Source: Methylobacterium oryzae
GTDB taxonomy: Bacteria; Pseudomonadota; Alphaproteobacteria; Rhizobiales; Beijerinckiaceae
Reading direction: 5' to 3'
Assembly: GCF_021398735.1 (NCBI RefSeq)
Contig: NZ_CP090349.1
Coordinates: 1,122,501 to 1,186,500 of the forward strand
Length of the DNA: 64,000 nucleotides
Positions 27,454 through 37,889 of the stretch are shown piece by piece. A model generated the notes under the pieces. It saw only the letters and a list, made by a program, of their open reading frames with translations, was not told the origin of the DNA and searched no databases. The translations under genes were made by a program, and so were the position numbers. The stretch's first letter is position 1; the number at the start of each line of letters is the position of its first letter.

Positions 27454-28080
27454 ATGAGAGATCCGATCGACGTCTACAACAACGCGCTCGTGCCGATGGT
27501 CGTCGAGCAGTCGAGCCGCGGCGAGCGCGCCTTCGACATCTACTCCCGCCTGCTCCGCGAGCGCATCATCTTCCTCACCGGCCCCGTGGAGGATTACGGC
27601 GCGTCGCTGATCGTGGCGCAGCTGCTCTTCCTCGAGGCGGAGAACCCGAAGAAGGAAATCTCCTTCTACATCAACTCCCCCGGCGGCGTGGTTACCTCGG
27701 GCCTGTCGATCTACGACACGATGCAGTTCATCCGCTGCCCGGTGACGACCCTCTGCGTCGGCCAGGCCGCCTCGATGGGCTCCCTGCTGCTCACCGCCGG
27801 CGAGCCGGGCCACCGCTTCGCCCTGCCGAACGCCCGGATCATGGTCCACCAGCCGTCCGGCGGCTTCCAGGGTCAGGCGACCGACATCCTGATCCACGCC
27901 CGCGAGATCGAGGCGCTGAAGCGGCGCCTGAACGAGATCTACGTGAAGCACACCGGCCGCGACTACGACACGATCCACACGGCGCTGGAGCGCGACAACT
28001 TCATGACCGCCGACGCGGCCAAGGAGTTCGGGCTCATCGACGAGGTGATCGAGAAGCGTCCCGAGCCGGCGGCCGCCTGA
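27454..28080 (+). CDS. clpP: ATP-dependent Clp protease proteolytic subunit
   Basis: Encodes 208 residues. The Ser-His-Asp triad is present: Ser in GQAASMGS (about residue 110), His in MVHQPSGG (about 135) and Asp further on in the region after the handle helix. PGG loop (SPGGVVTSG) is intact. It forms tetradecamers that degrade substrates fed by ClpX or ClpA. The ATG at 27454 follows a purine-rich stretch (gcaggatgag). clpX follows at 184 nt. Confidence 0.97.
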   Translation: MRDPIDVYNNALVPMVVEQSSRGERAFDIYSRLLRERIIFLTGPVEDYGASLIVAQLLFLEAENPKKEISFYINSPGGVVTSGLSIYDTMQFIRCPVTTLCVGQAASMGSLLLTAGEPGHRFALPNARIMVHQPSGGFQGQATDILIHAREIEALKRRLNEIYVKHTGRDYDTIHTALERDNFMTADAAKEFGLIDEVIEKRPEPAAA

Positions 28081-28264
28081 CCGGCCCGCGTCGCCTGACC
28101 GCCGCGGCGCGGCCTTGATCCCGCCGCGGCAGCGTGTTTGCATCGAGGTTCGGGCCCTTCGGTCAAAGGCGCGCAGCACACTGTTTCTTTAAACGGGCCC
28201 CCTACATTCATGCGATGCGCGTCCGCCCCTTGCCGGCGGCGGACGCGAGGAATCGGAGACCGAT

Positions 28265-29536
28265 ATGAGCAAGACTGGCGGCAACGACTCGAAGAGCACG
28301 CTGTATTGCTCGTTCTGCGGCAAGAGCCAGCACGAGGTCCGCAAGCTGATCGCCGGCCCCACGGTGTTCATCTGCGACGAGTGCGTCGAGCTGTGCATGG
28401 ACATCATCCGCGAGGAGTCGAAATCCTCGCTGGTGAAGAGCCGCGACGGCGTGCCGACCCCCAAGGAGATCCGCCGCGTCCTCGACGACTACGTCATCGG
28501 CCAGGACTTCGCCAAGAAGGTCCTCTCGGTCGCGGTGCACAACCACTACAAGCGGCTCGCCCACGCGACGAAGCACAACGACGTCGAGCTGGCCAAGTCC
28601 AACATCATGCTGATCGGGCCGACCGGCTCGGGCAAGACCCTGCTCGCGCAGACGCTGGCCCGGATCCTCGACGTGCCGTTCACCATGGCGGACGCCACGA
28701 CGCTGACCGAGGCCGGCTACGTCGGTGAGGACGTCGAGAACATCATCCTCAAGCTGCTCCAGGCCTCGGACTACAACGTCGAGCGGGCCCAGCGCGGCAT
28801 CGTCTACATCGACGAGATCGACAAGATCTCCCGGAAGTCCGACAACCCGTCGATCACCCGCGACGTGTCGGGCGAGGGCGTGCAGCAGGCGCTCCTGAAG
28901 ATCATGGAGGGCACGGTCGCCTCCGTCCCGCCCCAGGGCGGAAGGAAGCACCCGCAGCAGGAATTCCTGCAGGTCGACACCACCAACATCCTGTTCATCT
29001 GCGGCGGCGCCTTCGCGGGGCTGGAGCGGATCATCTCCCAGCGCGGCAAGGGCACCTCGATCGGCTTCGGCGCGACCGTGCAGGCCCCGGACGACCGCCG
29101 CACCGGCGAGATCTTCCGCTCGGTCGAGCCGGAGGACCTGCTGAAGTTCGGCCTCATCCCCGAGTTCGTCGGCCGTCTGCCGGTCCTGGCGACCCTGGAG
29201 GACCTCGACGAGGCCGCGCTGAAGAAGATCCTGCAGGAGCCGAAGAACGCCCTGGTCAAGCAGTACCAGCGGCTGTTCGAGATGGAGAACGTCGACCTGA
29301 CGTTCCAGGACGAGGCGCTGTCGCTCGTCGCTCGCAAGGCGATCGAGCGCAAGACCGGCGCCCGCGGCCTGCGCTCCATCCTGGAGACGATCCTGCTCGA
29401 CACGATGTACGACTTGCCGGGCCTCGAGTCCGTGGAGCAGGTGGTCATCGGTCCGGAGGTGGTGGAGGGCAAGTCGCGCCCCCTCTACATCCACGGCGAC
29501 CGCAACAAGGACACGCCCGCGAGCGTCAGCGCGTAG
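28265..29536 (+). CDS. clpX: ClpX, AAA+ unfoldase of the ClpXP protease
   Basis: Encodes 423 residues. N-terminal four-Cys zinc-binding domain (CSFCGKS...CDECVELC, residues about 16-42), Walker A GPTGSGKT, Walker B VYIDEID, and the IGF loop (SIGFGA) that docks to ClpP. It recognises tagged and native substrates, unfolds them with ATP and passes them to ClpP. Good aatcggaga site upstream. Position after clpP is the conserved order. Confidence 0.98.
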   Translation: MSKTGGNDSKSTLYCSFCGKSQHEVRKLIAGPTVFICDECVELCMDIIREESKSSLVKSRDGVPTPKEIRRVLDDYVIGQDFAKKVLSVAVHNHYKRLAHATKHNDVELAKSNIMLIGPTGSGKTLLAQTLARILDVPFTMADATTLTEAGYVGEDVENIILKLLQASDYNVERAQRGIVYIDEIDKISRKSDNPSITRDVSGEGVQQALLKIMEGTVASVPPQGGRKHPQQEFLQVDTTNILFICGGAFAGLERIISQRGKGTSIGFGATVQAPDDRRTGEIFRSVEPEDLLKFGLIPEFVGRLPVLATLEDLDEAALKKILQEPKNALVKQYQRLFEMENVDLTFQDEALSLVARKAIERKTGARGLRSILETILLDTMYDLPGLESVEQVVIGPEVVEGKSRPLYIHGDRNKDTPASVSA

Positions 29537-29558
29537 GCACTCGGCAGGGTTGCATCAG

Positions 29559-29580
29559 GCGCCCGGCCCAGGCCGGGCGC
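29559..29580 (+). terminator. hairpin after clpX
   Basis: A perfect 10-bp inverted repeat (gcgcccggcc / ggccgggcgc) with a 2-nt centre, 23 nt after the clpX stop; no T-run. It separates clpX from the lon promoter region (29581-29782), in which I recognise no clear promoter. Confidence 0.6.
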
Positions 29581-29782
29581 GCTGCGGGGATCGCCTTGAA
29601 AACGCGCTTCCTCGCAGCCACCTCAGGCTCAGCGCGGTGGCCGCACGCTCCTTCGAGGTCCGGTCCGCGTCGCCAGCCGCAAAGTTAGCGAAATCCGACC
29701 CTCGCGGCCCGGTCGGCACCCGGCTGTAGGCGCGCTCCGTGCATGGGGGCGCCGAACCCGGGCGTCCCTGAGAGGAAGTCAC

Positions 29783-32209
<2,427 letters not shown>

Positions 32210-32230
32210 GCCGCCCGATCGATTGAGACG

Positions 32231-32263
32231 AGCCCCCGGTGCCCCGAGCCCCGGGGGCTTTTT
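32231..32263 (+). terminator. rho-independent terminator of lon
   Basis: A 9-bp stem (agcccccgg / ccgggggct) with an 11-nt loop runs directly into a ttttt tract, 22 nt after the lon stop. Confidence 0.88.
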
Positions 32264-32292
32264 CATGCGCGAACGCGAGCGCGGAGGCCCGG

Positions 32293-33012
32293 ATGCGCAT
32301 CCTGCTGATCAACCCGAACACGAGTGCGCACGTCACCGATCTCGTCGCCGGCCATGTCCGCACCCAGCTCGGCGGCCGTGCGGAGCTGCGCGCCGTCACC
32401 GGCCGGTTCGGAGCCCGCTACATCGCGAGCCGGGCGGCGGCGGCGATCGCCGGCCACGCGGCCCTCGACGCTCTCGCGGAGCACGGCGCCGGCTGCGATG
32501 CGGTCTACCTAGCCTGCTTCGGTGATCCGGGCCTCCTCGCCCTGCGTGAGCTGTCGCGGGTACCGGTCATCGGCATGGCGGAAGCGGCCTGCCGCGAGGC
32601 CGCTGCGTCCGGTCGCTTCGGGATCGTCACCGGGGGCGCGGCCTGGGAGCCGATGCTGCGGGAGTTCGTGGCGGCCCTCAACCTCGCCGACGCCCTCGCG
32701 GCCCTCCGCACGGTGGCTCCGAGCGGCGGCACCATCGCCCGTGACCCGGACGCGGCCCTGGAGATCCTCGCCCAAGCCTGCCGCGCCTGCGCGGGGGCCG
32801 GCGCCGAGTCGGTCATCCTGGGCGGTGCCGGTCTGGCCGGGCTCGCCGCGCGGATCGCTCCCCAGGTTCCCGTTCCGGTGATCTGCTCGGTCGAGGCGGG
32901 GACCCGCGCGGTTCTGGCCGCGGGCGCATTCGGGCAGGCCCCGTCGAGGCCTGACCCTGTCGAGAGCATCGGCCTGACACCCGCGCTGGCGACGCGGCTC
33001 ATCGACCCCTGA
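32293..33012 (+). CDS. Asp/Glu/hydantoin racemase family protein, second Cys missing
   Basis: Encodes 239 residues starting MRILLINPNTS, the hallmark of the hydantoin racemase group. The first catalytic Cys is Cys75 in LACFGDPGL. The second, which lies in an LGCAG motif in the characterised enzymes, is Gly178 here (VILGGAGL). Two-base racemisation needs both Cys, so the product may be a lyase, an isomerase of another kind or inactive. GGAGG lies about 7 nt before ATG 32293; the longer frame overlaps the lon terminator. It is probably monocistronic. Confidence 0.8.
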   Translation: MRILLINPNTSAHVTDLVAGHVRTQLGGRAELRAVTGRFGARYIASRAAAAIAGHAALDALAEHGAGCDAVYLACFGDPGLLALRELSRVPVIGMAEAACREAAASGRFGIVTGGAAWEPMLREFVAALNLADALAALRTVAPSGGTIARDPDAALEILAQACRACAGAGAESVILGGAGLAGLAARIAPQVPVPVICSVEAGTRAVLAAGAFGQAPSRPDPVESIGLTPALATRLIDP

Positions 33013-33073
33013 TAAGGATCCGGGGTGCGGACCCTTGCACCGGACCGGGACCATGCCGTAACGGTCGCCAGCC

Positions 33074-33149
33074 GGGCGGTTAGCTCAGTTGGTAGAGCGT
33101 CTCCTTTACACGGAGAGGGTCGGGGGTTCGAGTCCCTCACCGCCCACCA
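33074..33149 (+). tRNA. tRNA-Val (anticodon UAC)
   Basis: A 76-nt cloverleaf including encoded CCA. The acceptor stem gggcggt/accgccc, a D-arm AGCTCAGTTGGTAGAGC, the anticodon stem TCTCC/GGAGA around loop TTTACAC (anticodon TAC) and T-arm GGGGGTTCGAGTCCCTC are all in place. Its 3' half is the left attachment site of the island that follows. Confidence 0.96.
33109..33145 (+). repeat. left attachment-like repeat inside tRNA-Val
   Basis: The 37-nt segment from the anticodon-stem 3' side to the acceptor 3' strand of tRNA-Val. It is repeated with two mismatches at 36127-36163. tRNA 3' ends are the usual target of tyrosine recombinases. Confidence 0.7.
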
Positions 33150-33489
33150 AGATTGTTTCTCGTTTTCCATTGTTTGCTGATGTGAGGCCGGCAAATTCCG
33201 GCCTCAACAACCGTTCTGACGGCGCCTTACGGCACCGTGTTCCGGCTAGGCCGCGGCCCACAGGAGAGGACTGGTGAAGCCGCGGTCGACGGCTCGAGCG
33301 CCTCGGTCATCTTCTGGCCGTCGCGCTTGCGCTGCTGCGCCTAGGACACGCCGAGCCGAACCGAGCTGGTGCGCCTCAAGGGCGAGATGAAGGCGCTGGA
33401 AAAGGTCTCCGTCCAGAAGACATGCGGGATTAGTTCGAGCGGCAGGCTGCCCGCTGACCGGCTTGGCGGGGCGTGCTAACCTAAGCCGC
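33150..33489. other. island left end, no gene supported
   Basis: About 340 nt after tRNA-Val without a convincing gene. A short frame ending near 33430 (reading ELVRLKGEMKALEK) is coding-like and may be the debris of a lost gene, but has no start or family I can name. Confidence 0.4.
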
Positions 33490-33711
33490 ATGCCCCGCTG
33501 GCTCCAATTCGCCCTCGGCCTCGTCACGCTGATCGCGCTCGCCGCGGGCATCGTGCGTACGCTCGTGCGTCACATGCCGGGCGCGGTCGCATCGTGGCTC
33601 GGGCCGTGGGCTTACGAGGCGTTGATCCTGCTGCTGGCCGTCAGCGTCGTGGCGATCATCGTGCGGGCCGCCCAGGGCTATCGCTCTCCTCGATCTGATA
33701 AGGTGCGGTAA
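33490..33711 (+). CDS. small two-helix membrane protein
   Basis: Encodes 73 residues with hydrophobic helices at about residues 5-23 and 39-59 and a basic C-terminus. ATG 33490 is selected because the helix starts directly after it; the ribosome binding site is weak. Its stop overlaps the start of the next gene by one base (TAATG), which suggests coupling. Function unknown; it lies within the island. Confidence 0.5.
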   Translation: MPRWLQFALGLVTLIALAAGIVRTLVRHMPGAVASWLGPWAYEALILLLAVSVVAIIVRAAQGYRSPRSDKVR

Positions 33712-34097
33712 TGCTCCGCCGGCTCGCGATCCTCCTCCCTTTGCTCGTCTCCACGGTCGCGCACGCTGCGGGCCCCGGAGCCAGGGCGGTGGGCACCTTC
33801 GAGCACCAGGAGGACGGCTACGAGCAGGGCGTCGAGGTGAAGGCCGCGGGCGCAGCCGGCTTCACGGCCCAGTTCTCAACGGGAACCAAGGGCTGCGGCG
33901 GTGAGGTGACGATGAAAGGGCGGCCGACCGGACCCGACACGGTCGTCTTCAGCAAAACCAACGGTGGGCAAACCTGCCGGATCACCGCCCGCTACGCTTC
34001 GGATTTCCGGTCCGTCGTCCTGGAAGAACAGGGCTGCACGATGTGGCACGGCGCCTCGTGTGAGTTCCAAGGGACGTTGAAGCGAACGGGACGCTAG
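33711..34097 (+). CDS. secreted hypothetical protein with four Cys
   Basis: Encodes 128 residues: a signal peptide (cleavage near AHAAG) and a small domain of about 108 residues with Cys in GTKGCGG, GQTCRI, QGCTM and ASCEF, suggesting two disulphides in the periplasm. Coupled to the preceding membrane gene by a TAATG overlap. Codon use is still GC-rich, like the chromosome rather than like the AT-rich core of the island. No family recognised. Confidence 0.6.
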   Translation: MLRRLAILLPLLVSTVAHAAGPGARAVGTFEHQEDGYEQGVEVKAAGAAGFTAQFSTGTKGCGGEVTMKGRPTGPDTVVFSKTNGGQTCRITARYASDFRSVVLEEQGCTMWHGASCEFQGTLKRTGR

Positions 34098-34245
34098 CTG
34101 CCCCGCTACGAGGCGGCGCGCCTGTGGAGGCACCGATAAATCTGACGAGGGCGAATATCAGTACTAGGACACAATTACAGAGTGGGCCTGTTGCAAAAGC
34201 AGGAGGATCTACGGATGCTTCGCCCTGATTCGAGGGCGGGCTCAC

Positions 34246-34491
34246 GTGTCGATGGCGTTCAATCAGATTTTATTTTCGATTTTTGTGTATCTAGGTGCCG
34301 CTATTTGCGGGGCAGTGGTGGGTGGAATACTGGGTTTTCTCGTCGGTGCTTGGTATGTTGACATCATGAAGGTAACTCAGCGAGAAGGCACGGCCGGCTA
34401 TATGGTCGTTTTGCTTTTCACGCCAATCGGGGCGTCCTTGGGAGCCGTTGCTGCCCTCATCGCGCTGATCATTCGCCGTCACTATTATTGA
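34246..34491 (+). CDS. AT-rich small membrane protein
   Basis: Encodes 81 residues, mostly two hydrophobic helices with glycine-rich stretches (AAICGAVVGGILGFLVGAW and the helix before the terminal IIRRHYY). The start is GTG 34246 (gagggcggg 5 nt upstream) or ATG 34252. Its codon use (many TTT, ATT, GTT) is unlike the surrounding chromosome, pointing to horizontal origin. Function unknown. Confidence 0.6.
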   Translation: MSMAFNQILFSIFVYLGAAICGAVVGGILGFLVGAWYVDIMKVTQREGTAGYMVVLLFTPIGASLGAVAALIALIIRRHYY

Positions 34492-34494
34492 TGA

Positions 34495-34794
34495 GTTCAA
34501 TCAGGCATTGTCGGGCGCCAACTCGACCTGGCTGAACTGCCGCGCGCACTGCGCCACACCTTCGCGACGGGGGGCATGAGGGCGGGCGTGCCGTTCGGCA
34601 AGGTTGCTCGAGCACTCGGCACCAACGAGCAGGACGTGGAGCAGGTTTATGGCCACCACCTCCCGGAGCATCTGCGCGGCGTTGTGGAGACCGTGTCTCG
34701 GGGTGGTCGGGCGGAAGGCAGACAGGAACTCCATCGAAAAGCGACACAGAATCATGCACATAAGTGCAGAATAACAATCTTGATTACGGCTTAA
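34495..34794 (+). pseudogene. C-terminal remnant of a phage-type tyrosine recombinase
   Basis: Read in the frame of 34495, this piece encodes LPRALRHTFATGGMRAG, then GKVARALGT, then VYGHHLPEHL. This order (R-H-T box, LG turn, Tyr-containing end) is the C-terminal catalytic half of phage integrases: Arg and His of the RHT box and a Tyr in VYGHH are present. There is no start codon in a good context, and a stop lies just before it; the N-terminal and core-binding domains are gone. It is the probable trace of the enzyme that integrated the island at tRNA-Val. Confidence 0.75.
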
Positions 34795-34797
34795 ATA

Positions 34798-35523
34798 TTA
34801 CTTTGGCCGCGCTTTTATCACATGTTGAACTGAAAAAAGGGCGGGCGCGATCCTGCAGAGCTGGCCGAGCACAAAACTCTTCTGATCTTGAGGGAGAAAG
34901 CGAAAGGGCGTGTAGCGGTATACGCCCATCCAGCCACCCGCGGCACCGCGAATATCTTCAACTTCATATCCCGCCGCCTCGAACAAACGACGTACACTCC
35001 TGCGCGTGAACCATCGGAGATGTGTGGCATCCATTATCCCGGTCGGCTTGTAGTTAAAATTTCCGAATAATAATTGCGCTCTTACGGTCCAATGCGCAAC
35101 ATTTGGAATAGAGGCCAGCACGCGACCATCTGGCGCCAGCGAATTTTTTACTTCTCTCAACATTTCTGCTGGGTCTACAAGATGCTCTAAAACGTCTGCA
35201 AATAAGATGTAGTCAAATTTCTCGTTTCTCTGTGCGAAAGTTTGATCATAAACACCAGTGATGACATTTAATCCTTCTGTGCGCGCTTGCTCGGCTCTCT
35301 CGGGATGAGGCTCAACGCCAACTACATCAAGAGAGAGAGCGTCTCTCAGTGTGGATGTGATCGTCCCTGTTCCGCATCCAACATCTAATAGCTTTTTGTT
35401 TTTTTTCATAAACGAAATCAATAATCCCGTGCTTTCGTATCGATTATTGTTTCTGCTGTTATACCTCAGAGAAGAAACATTCTGTTTGCTGAGTCCGGCG
35501 ACGGCCTCTCGAGTATGTGTCAT
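34798..35523 (-). CDS. SAM-dependent methyltransferase, AT-rich
   Basis: Encodes 241 residues from ATG 35523 (GGAG 9 nt upstream; the ATG at 35538 lies inside that site). It is a class I fold: motif I LLDVGCGTGTIT, an acidic residue after VVGVEPH, and FDYILFADVLEHLVDP as motif II/post-II. This resembles the Methyltransf_11/23 type that acts on quinones, lipids or sugars. The 3' part is rich in Arg/Phe. Base composition is clearly AT-richer than its neighbours and it has no partner genes, so it is probably acquired. Substrate unknown. Confidence 0.8.
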   Translation of the reverse strand: MTHTREAVAGLSKQNVSSLRYNSRNNNRYESTGLLISFMKKNKKLLDVGCGTGTITSTLRDALSLDVVGVEPHPERAEQARTEGLNVITGVYDQTFAQRNEKFDYILFADVLEHLVDPAEMLREVKNSLAPDGRVLASIPNVAHWTVRAQLLFGNFNYKPTGIMDATHLRWFTRRSVRRLFEAAGYEVEDIRGAAGGWMGVYRYTPFRFLPQDQKSFVLGQLCRIAPALFSVQHVIKARPK

Positions 35524-36126
35524 GTTCGGAAGCTCCATTCTGTCGCCTGCGTTGTTATAGGCATTTTCGGAATCGGCTTAGGGCCGATCCGTCAGCAGAT
35601 TTTGATGCTCAAAAATATGGAAAAATCAGCATTCATGAGTGACAAATAAACAAACAACAGTCAAGAAGTCAGAGGTCCGCCAATAGGGTTTTTCAATCGT
35701 CCATAGGTCTATACGAGAGCTTGCCGACAAGCTGGCCGAGATCCGCGCCGGGGTCGCGCAGTTGGAACGGACTGCGGCGATCGCGACGTGCCGGGAGGTC
35801 GGGTGCGATATACGGCGCGCCGGCGGGCGCAATGTGGCCGGCGGCGTCAGGTGCTGTTCCGCGCTCGACAGCGTCTGTACCCGGTGCGGCGATAGAGACG
35901 ATGGCGACAAGGCCGAAGCAGTCGAGCGACAAGCCGGGTGCGACGACCGCGTGACCAATTACGGGCCGACATGGGTGCGCTGTAGAACACAGGGAGCATC
36001 CGACGAACCGGCCCGGAACAGGTCTCCGGACATTTTCCGGAAACGAAGGCCCGACGGGCCTCCAGATGGCCCGCTACGTTTTTTTTCCTGTGCCGTCGCT
36101 CTACGGCCTGGGAATGCCAATCCTTC
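35524..36126. other. island right end, no gene supported
   Basis: About 600 nt with no convincing complete gene. AT-rich sequence near 35560-35720 gives way to GC-rich sequence. Around 35710-35800 a frame reading LADKLAEIRAGVAQLE looks like a coding relic. A T8 tract at about 36078-36085 follows an imperfect hairpin (aggcccgacgggcct, near 36046-36060) but the two are 18 nt apart. Confidence 0.4.
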
Positions 36127-36163
36127 CACGGAGAGGGTCAGGAGTTCGAGTCCCTCACCGCCC
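36127..36163 (+). repeat. right attachment-like repeat, partial copy of tRNA-Val 3' half
   Basis: 37 nt matching tRNA-Val 33109-33145 at 35 positions by eye, both changes G to A. The 5' half of the tRNA is absent, so this is not a tRNA gene. It is the expected right junction of an element that entered at the tRNA. Confidence 0.72.
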
Positions 36164-36208
36164 GCCGGCGCTCCGGCGCCCGCCTCCGTCGACGGTGAGG
36201 GCGGGCGG

Positions 36209-36523
36209 CTACCGGTAGCCGCCGTTCGGCAGCCGTCCGTGATACGGCGTGTTGCGGCAATGGCCCCACGGTCCGCGCCAGTAGCCGGGCGGGCAGCCGT
36301 TCCCCGCTCGCACCTGATACCAGCCGCCGGGCAGCGGACCGACATAGGGCGTGCTGCGGCAGTGGCCCCAGGGGCCGCGCCAGGCGCCCGGCCCACATCC
36401 CCCCGCCACGAGCGTGATCGGCGCCGCGAGGCCCGGATCGGCCACGACCGGCATCGCCTGCGCGGCCGAGACCGGCAGCGCCGCCAGGGCTACGGCCGCG
36501 GCAGCTTTCGTTAAGATATTCAT
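36209..36523 (-). CDS. GCG_CRPN-type secreted repeat protein
   Basis: Encodes 104 residues: a signal peptide (cleavage near AAQAMP), then a GCGPGAWRGPWGHCRSTPY unit and a second related CPPGYWRGPWGHCRNTPY unit, each followed by a G-LPGG/LPNGG segment. This is the short repeat layout of small secreted proteins annotated as GCG_CRPN domain proteins in Methylobacterium and Bradyrhizobium. Role unknown, perhaps envelope-associated. Two adjacent ATGs (36526, 36523) follow GGAG; the second has better spacing. Confidence 0.75.
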   Translation of the reverse strand: MNILTKAAAAVALAALPVSAAQAMPVVADPGLAAPITLVAGGCGPGAWRGPWGHCRSTPYVGPLPGGWYQVRAGNGCPPGYWRGPWGHCRNTPYHGRLPNGGYR

Positions 36524-36890
36524 CATCACTCTCCGGGAAATCGGTCCGTATTGATCGCCCCGATCTTTCACAGAACTCATCAATACCCCCCGCAGATGCA
36601 TTAAATATCGGCCATGAAAGAAAATGGTTCCGGAAATGCGATCAATCCGATGCATTGGCGCGGCGCTTCCGCGCCGGCATCGCCGGTCAGCGGGAGCGCC
36701 GCTGGCGACCGGCAGCCGCGTCCGGCCCCGGAAAGAGCTGCAACCGGAAATCTCAACCGGAGGTGGTTCATGATGAAGCTGAAGGCAAATGCCTGAGGCC
36801 GTGACGCTCAGTCATACCTAAGAATCGGTACTGTAAGCCTCGGAATAGACGTGGGCATCTTCGCGGAATCACTTCGAAGCGGAGAGTGCG
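36524..36890. other. intergenic, no gene supported
   Basis: About 365 nt between divergent genes. A short plus-strand frame (36614-36796) has no good ribosome binding site and an ordinary-looking shadow composition. Probable promoters for the two neighbours are not identifiable by eye. Confidence 0.45.
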
Positions 36891-37853
36891 ATGCCAGTCA
36901 CGATTCCGGATCGCCTGGGGCTCGGCGTCGCCGATGCCGGGAACGGCCTCTCCGCCCGCGCGGCCGAGGCACGGTCGCGGCTCGTCCGCTGGATCGTGGG
37001 TAATCGCGCGCAGGCGCGCGTCCCGACGCGGATCCTGACCGACGACGAGATCGCCGCGTTCCGGCGCAACGGGTTCGTCACCGTCCCGGCGATCACTACC
37101 GCCGAGGAGCTCGACACCCTGCGCGGCGCCTATGACCGTCTGTTCGAGGAGGCGCGCGGCTGGAAGGACGGGAGCCTGTTCGACCTCGTCGACGTCGACC
37201 GCGGCGCCAGCGAGGCGCGCTCGCCCCAGCTACTCAACCCGTCCCGCTTCGAGCCGCTCCTCCGGGACATCCTGTTCCGGGCCAACGCCCAGGCCATGTC
37301 GCGCCAGCTCCTGGGGAACCGCGCGGCCCTCGTCTTCGAGCACGCGATCCGCAAGCCGCCGAAGATCGGCGCCGCCACCGCGTGGCACCAGGACGAGGCG
37401 TTCTACGCCGCCTACACGAATTACCGGGCGATCACGGTCTGGATGCCCCTGCAGGACGTCTCGCCGGAGAACGGCTGCATGCTCTACGTCCCGGGCAGCC
37501 ACCGTGAGCCGCTCCTCCCCCATCGCAGCATCGGCGGCGACCCGCGGATCCACGGGCTCGAGGCCCTCGGCGTTCCGGTGGAGCGCGCGGTCCCGTGTCC
37601 GCTCCCGGCGGGCGGCGCCACCTTCCACGATTGCCGGACCCTGCACTGCGCCGGGCCGAATCTCAGCGCCGGACCGCGGCGCGCCTACGCCCTCGGCTTC
37701 GGGGTCCGCGCGCCGGAGCACACGCTCCGCCACGAGCATCCCTGGAACGCCGAGAAGCGCACGCTGCGGCAGGAGCGCGAGCGGCAGGCCCGCGGCGGGC
37801 TGGCCCGGTTGAAGGCGGGCGCCAAACAGCAGATCAAGGCGCTCATCCGCTGA
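36891..37853 (+). CDS. phytanoyl-CoA dioxygenase (PhyH) family protein
   Basis: Encodes 320 residues. The Fe(II)/2-oxoglutarate facial triad is visible: His166 and Asp168 in AWHQDEAF and His252 in TLHCAGPN, followed by basic residues for 2-oxoglutarate binding (GPRRAY). VPGSHRE is the typical PhyH loop. The family hydroxylates varied small molecules; the substrate cannot be deduced. A gcggagagtgcg site precedes the ATG. It is convergent with the minus-strand hydrolase/SDR pair. Confidence 0.87.
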   Translation: MPVTIPDRLGLGVADAGNGLSARAAEARSRLVRWIVGNRAQARVPTRILTDDEIAAFRRNGFVTVPAITTAEELDTLRGAYDRLFEEARGWKDGSLFDLVDVDRGASEARSPQLLNPSRFEPLLRDILFRANAQAMSRQLLGNRAALVFEHAIRKPPKIGAATAWHQDEAFYAAYTNYRAITVWMPLQDVSPENGCMLYVPGSHREPLLPHRSIGGDPRIHGLEALGVPVERAVPCPLPAGGATFHDCRTLHCAGPNLSAGPRRAYALGFGVRAPEHTLRHEHPWNAEKRTLRQERERQARGGLARLKAGAKQQIKALIR

Positions 37854-37889
37854 GGGAGGCCCCGCCCGCGGGGCTCGTGACCGGGTCCG

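Larger units (their letters stand above)
33109..36163. mobile_element. tRNA-Val-associated genomic island, decayed
   Basis: The stretch between the 3' half of tRNA-Val and a 37-nt near-copy of it at 36127-36163. It contains two small exported or membrane protein genes, an AT-rich membrane miniprotein, a tyrosine-recombinase remnant and an AT-rich methyltransferase gene. AT-rich base composition from about 34130 to 35720 contrasts sharply with the flanks. It looks like the residue of an integrative element that has lost most of its integrase; no transfer or replication gene remains. Confidence 0.65.

Noticed and set aside
28081..28264. A heat-shock (sigma-32) promoter before clpX
   Set aside because: A ccccta stretch (about 28198-28203) could be a -10 element but no -35 match at proper spacing is visible.
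36127..36163. A second tRNA-Val gene
   Set aside because: Only the 3' half is present; D-arm and acceptor 5' strand are missing.
36614..36796. A 60-residue plus-strand gene
   Set aside because: No good ribosome binding site, no family pattern, and composition like a random frame.
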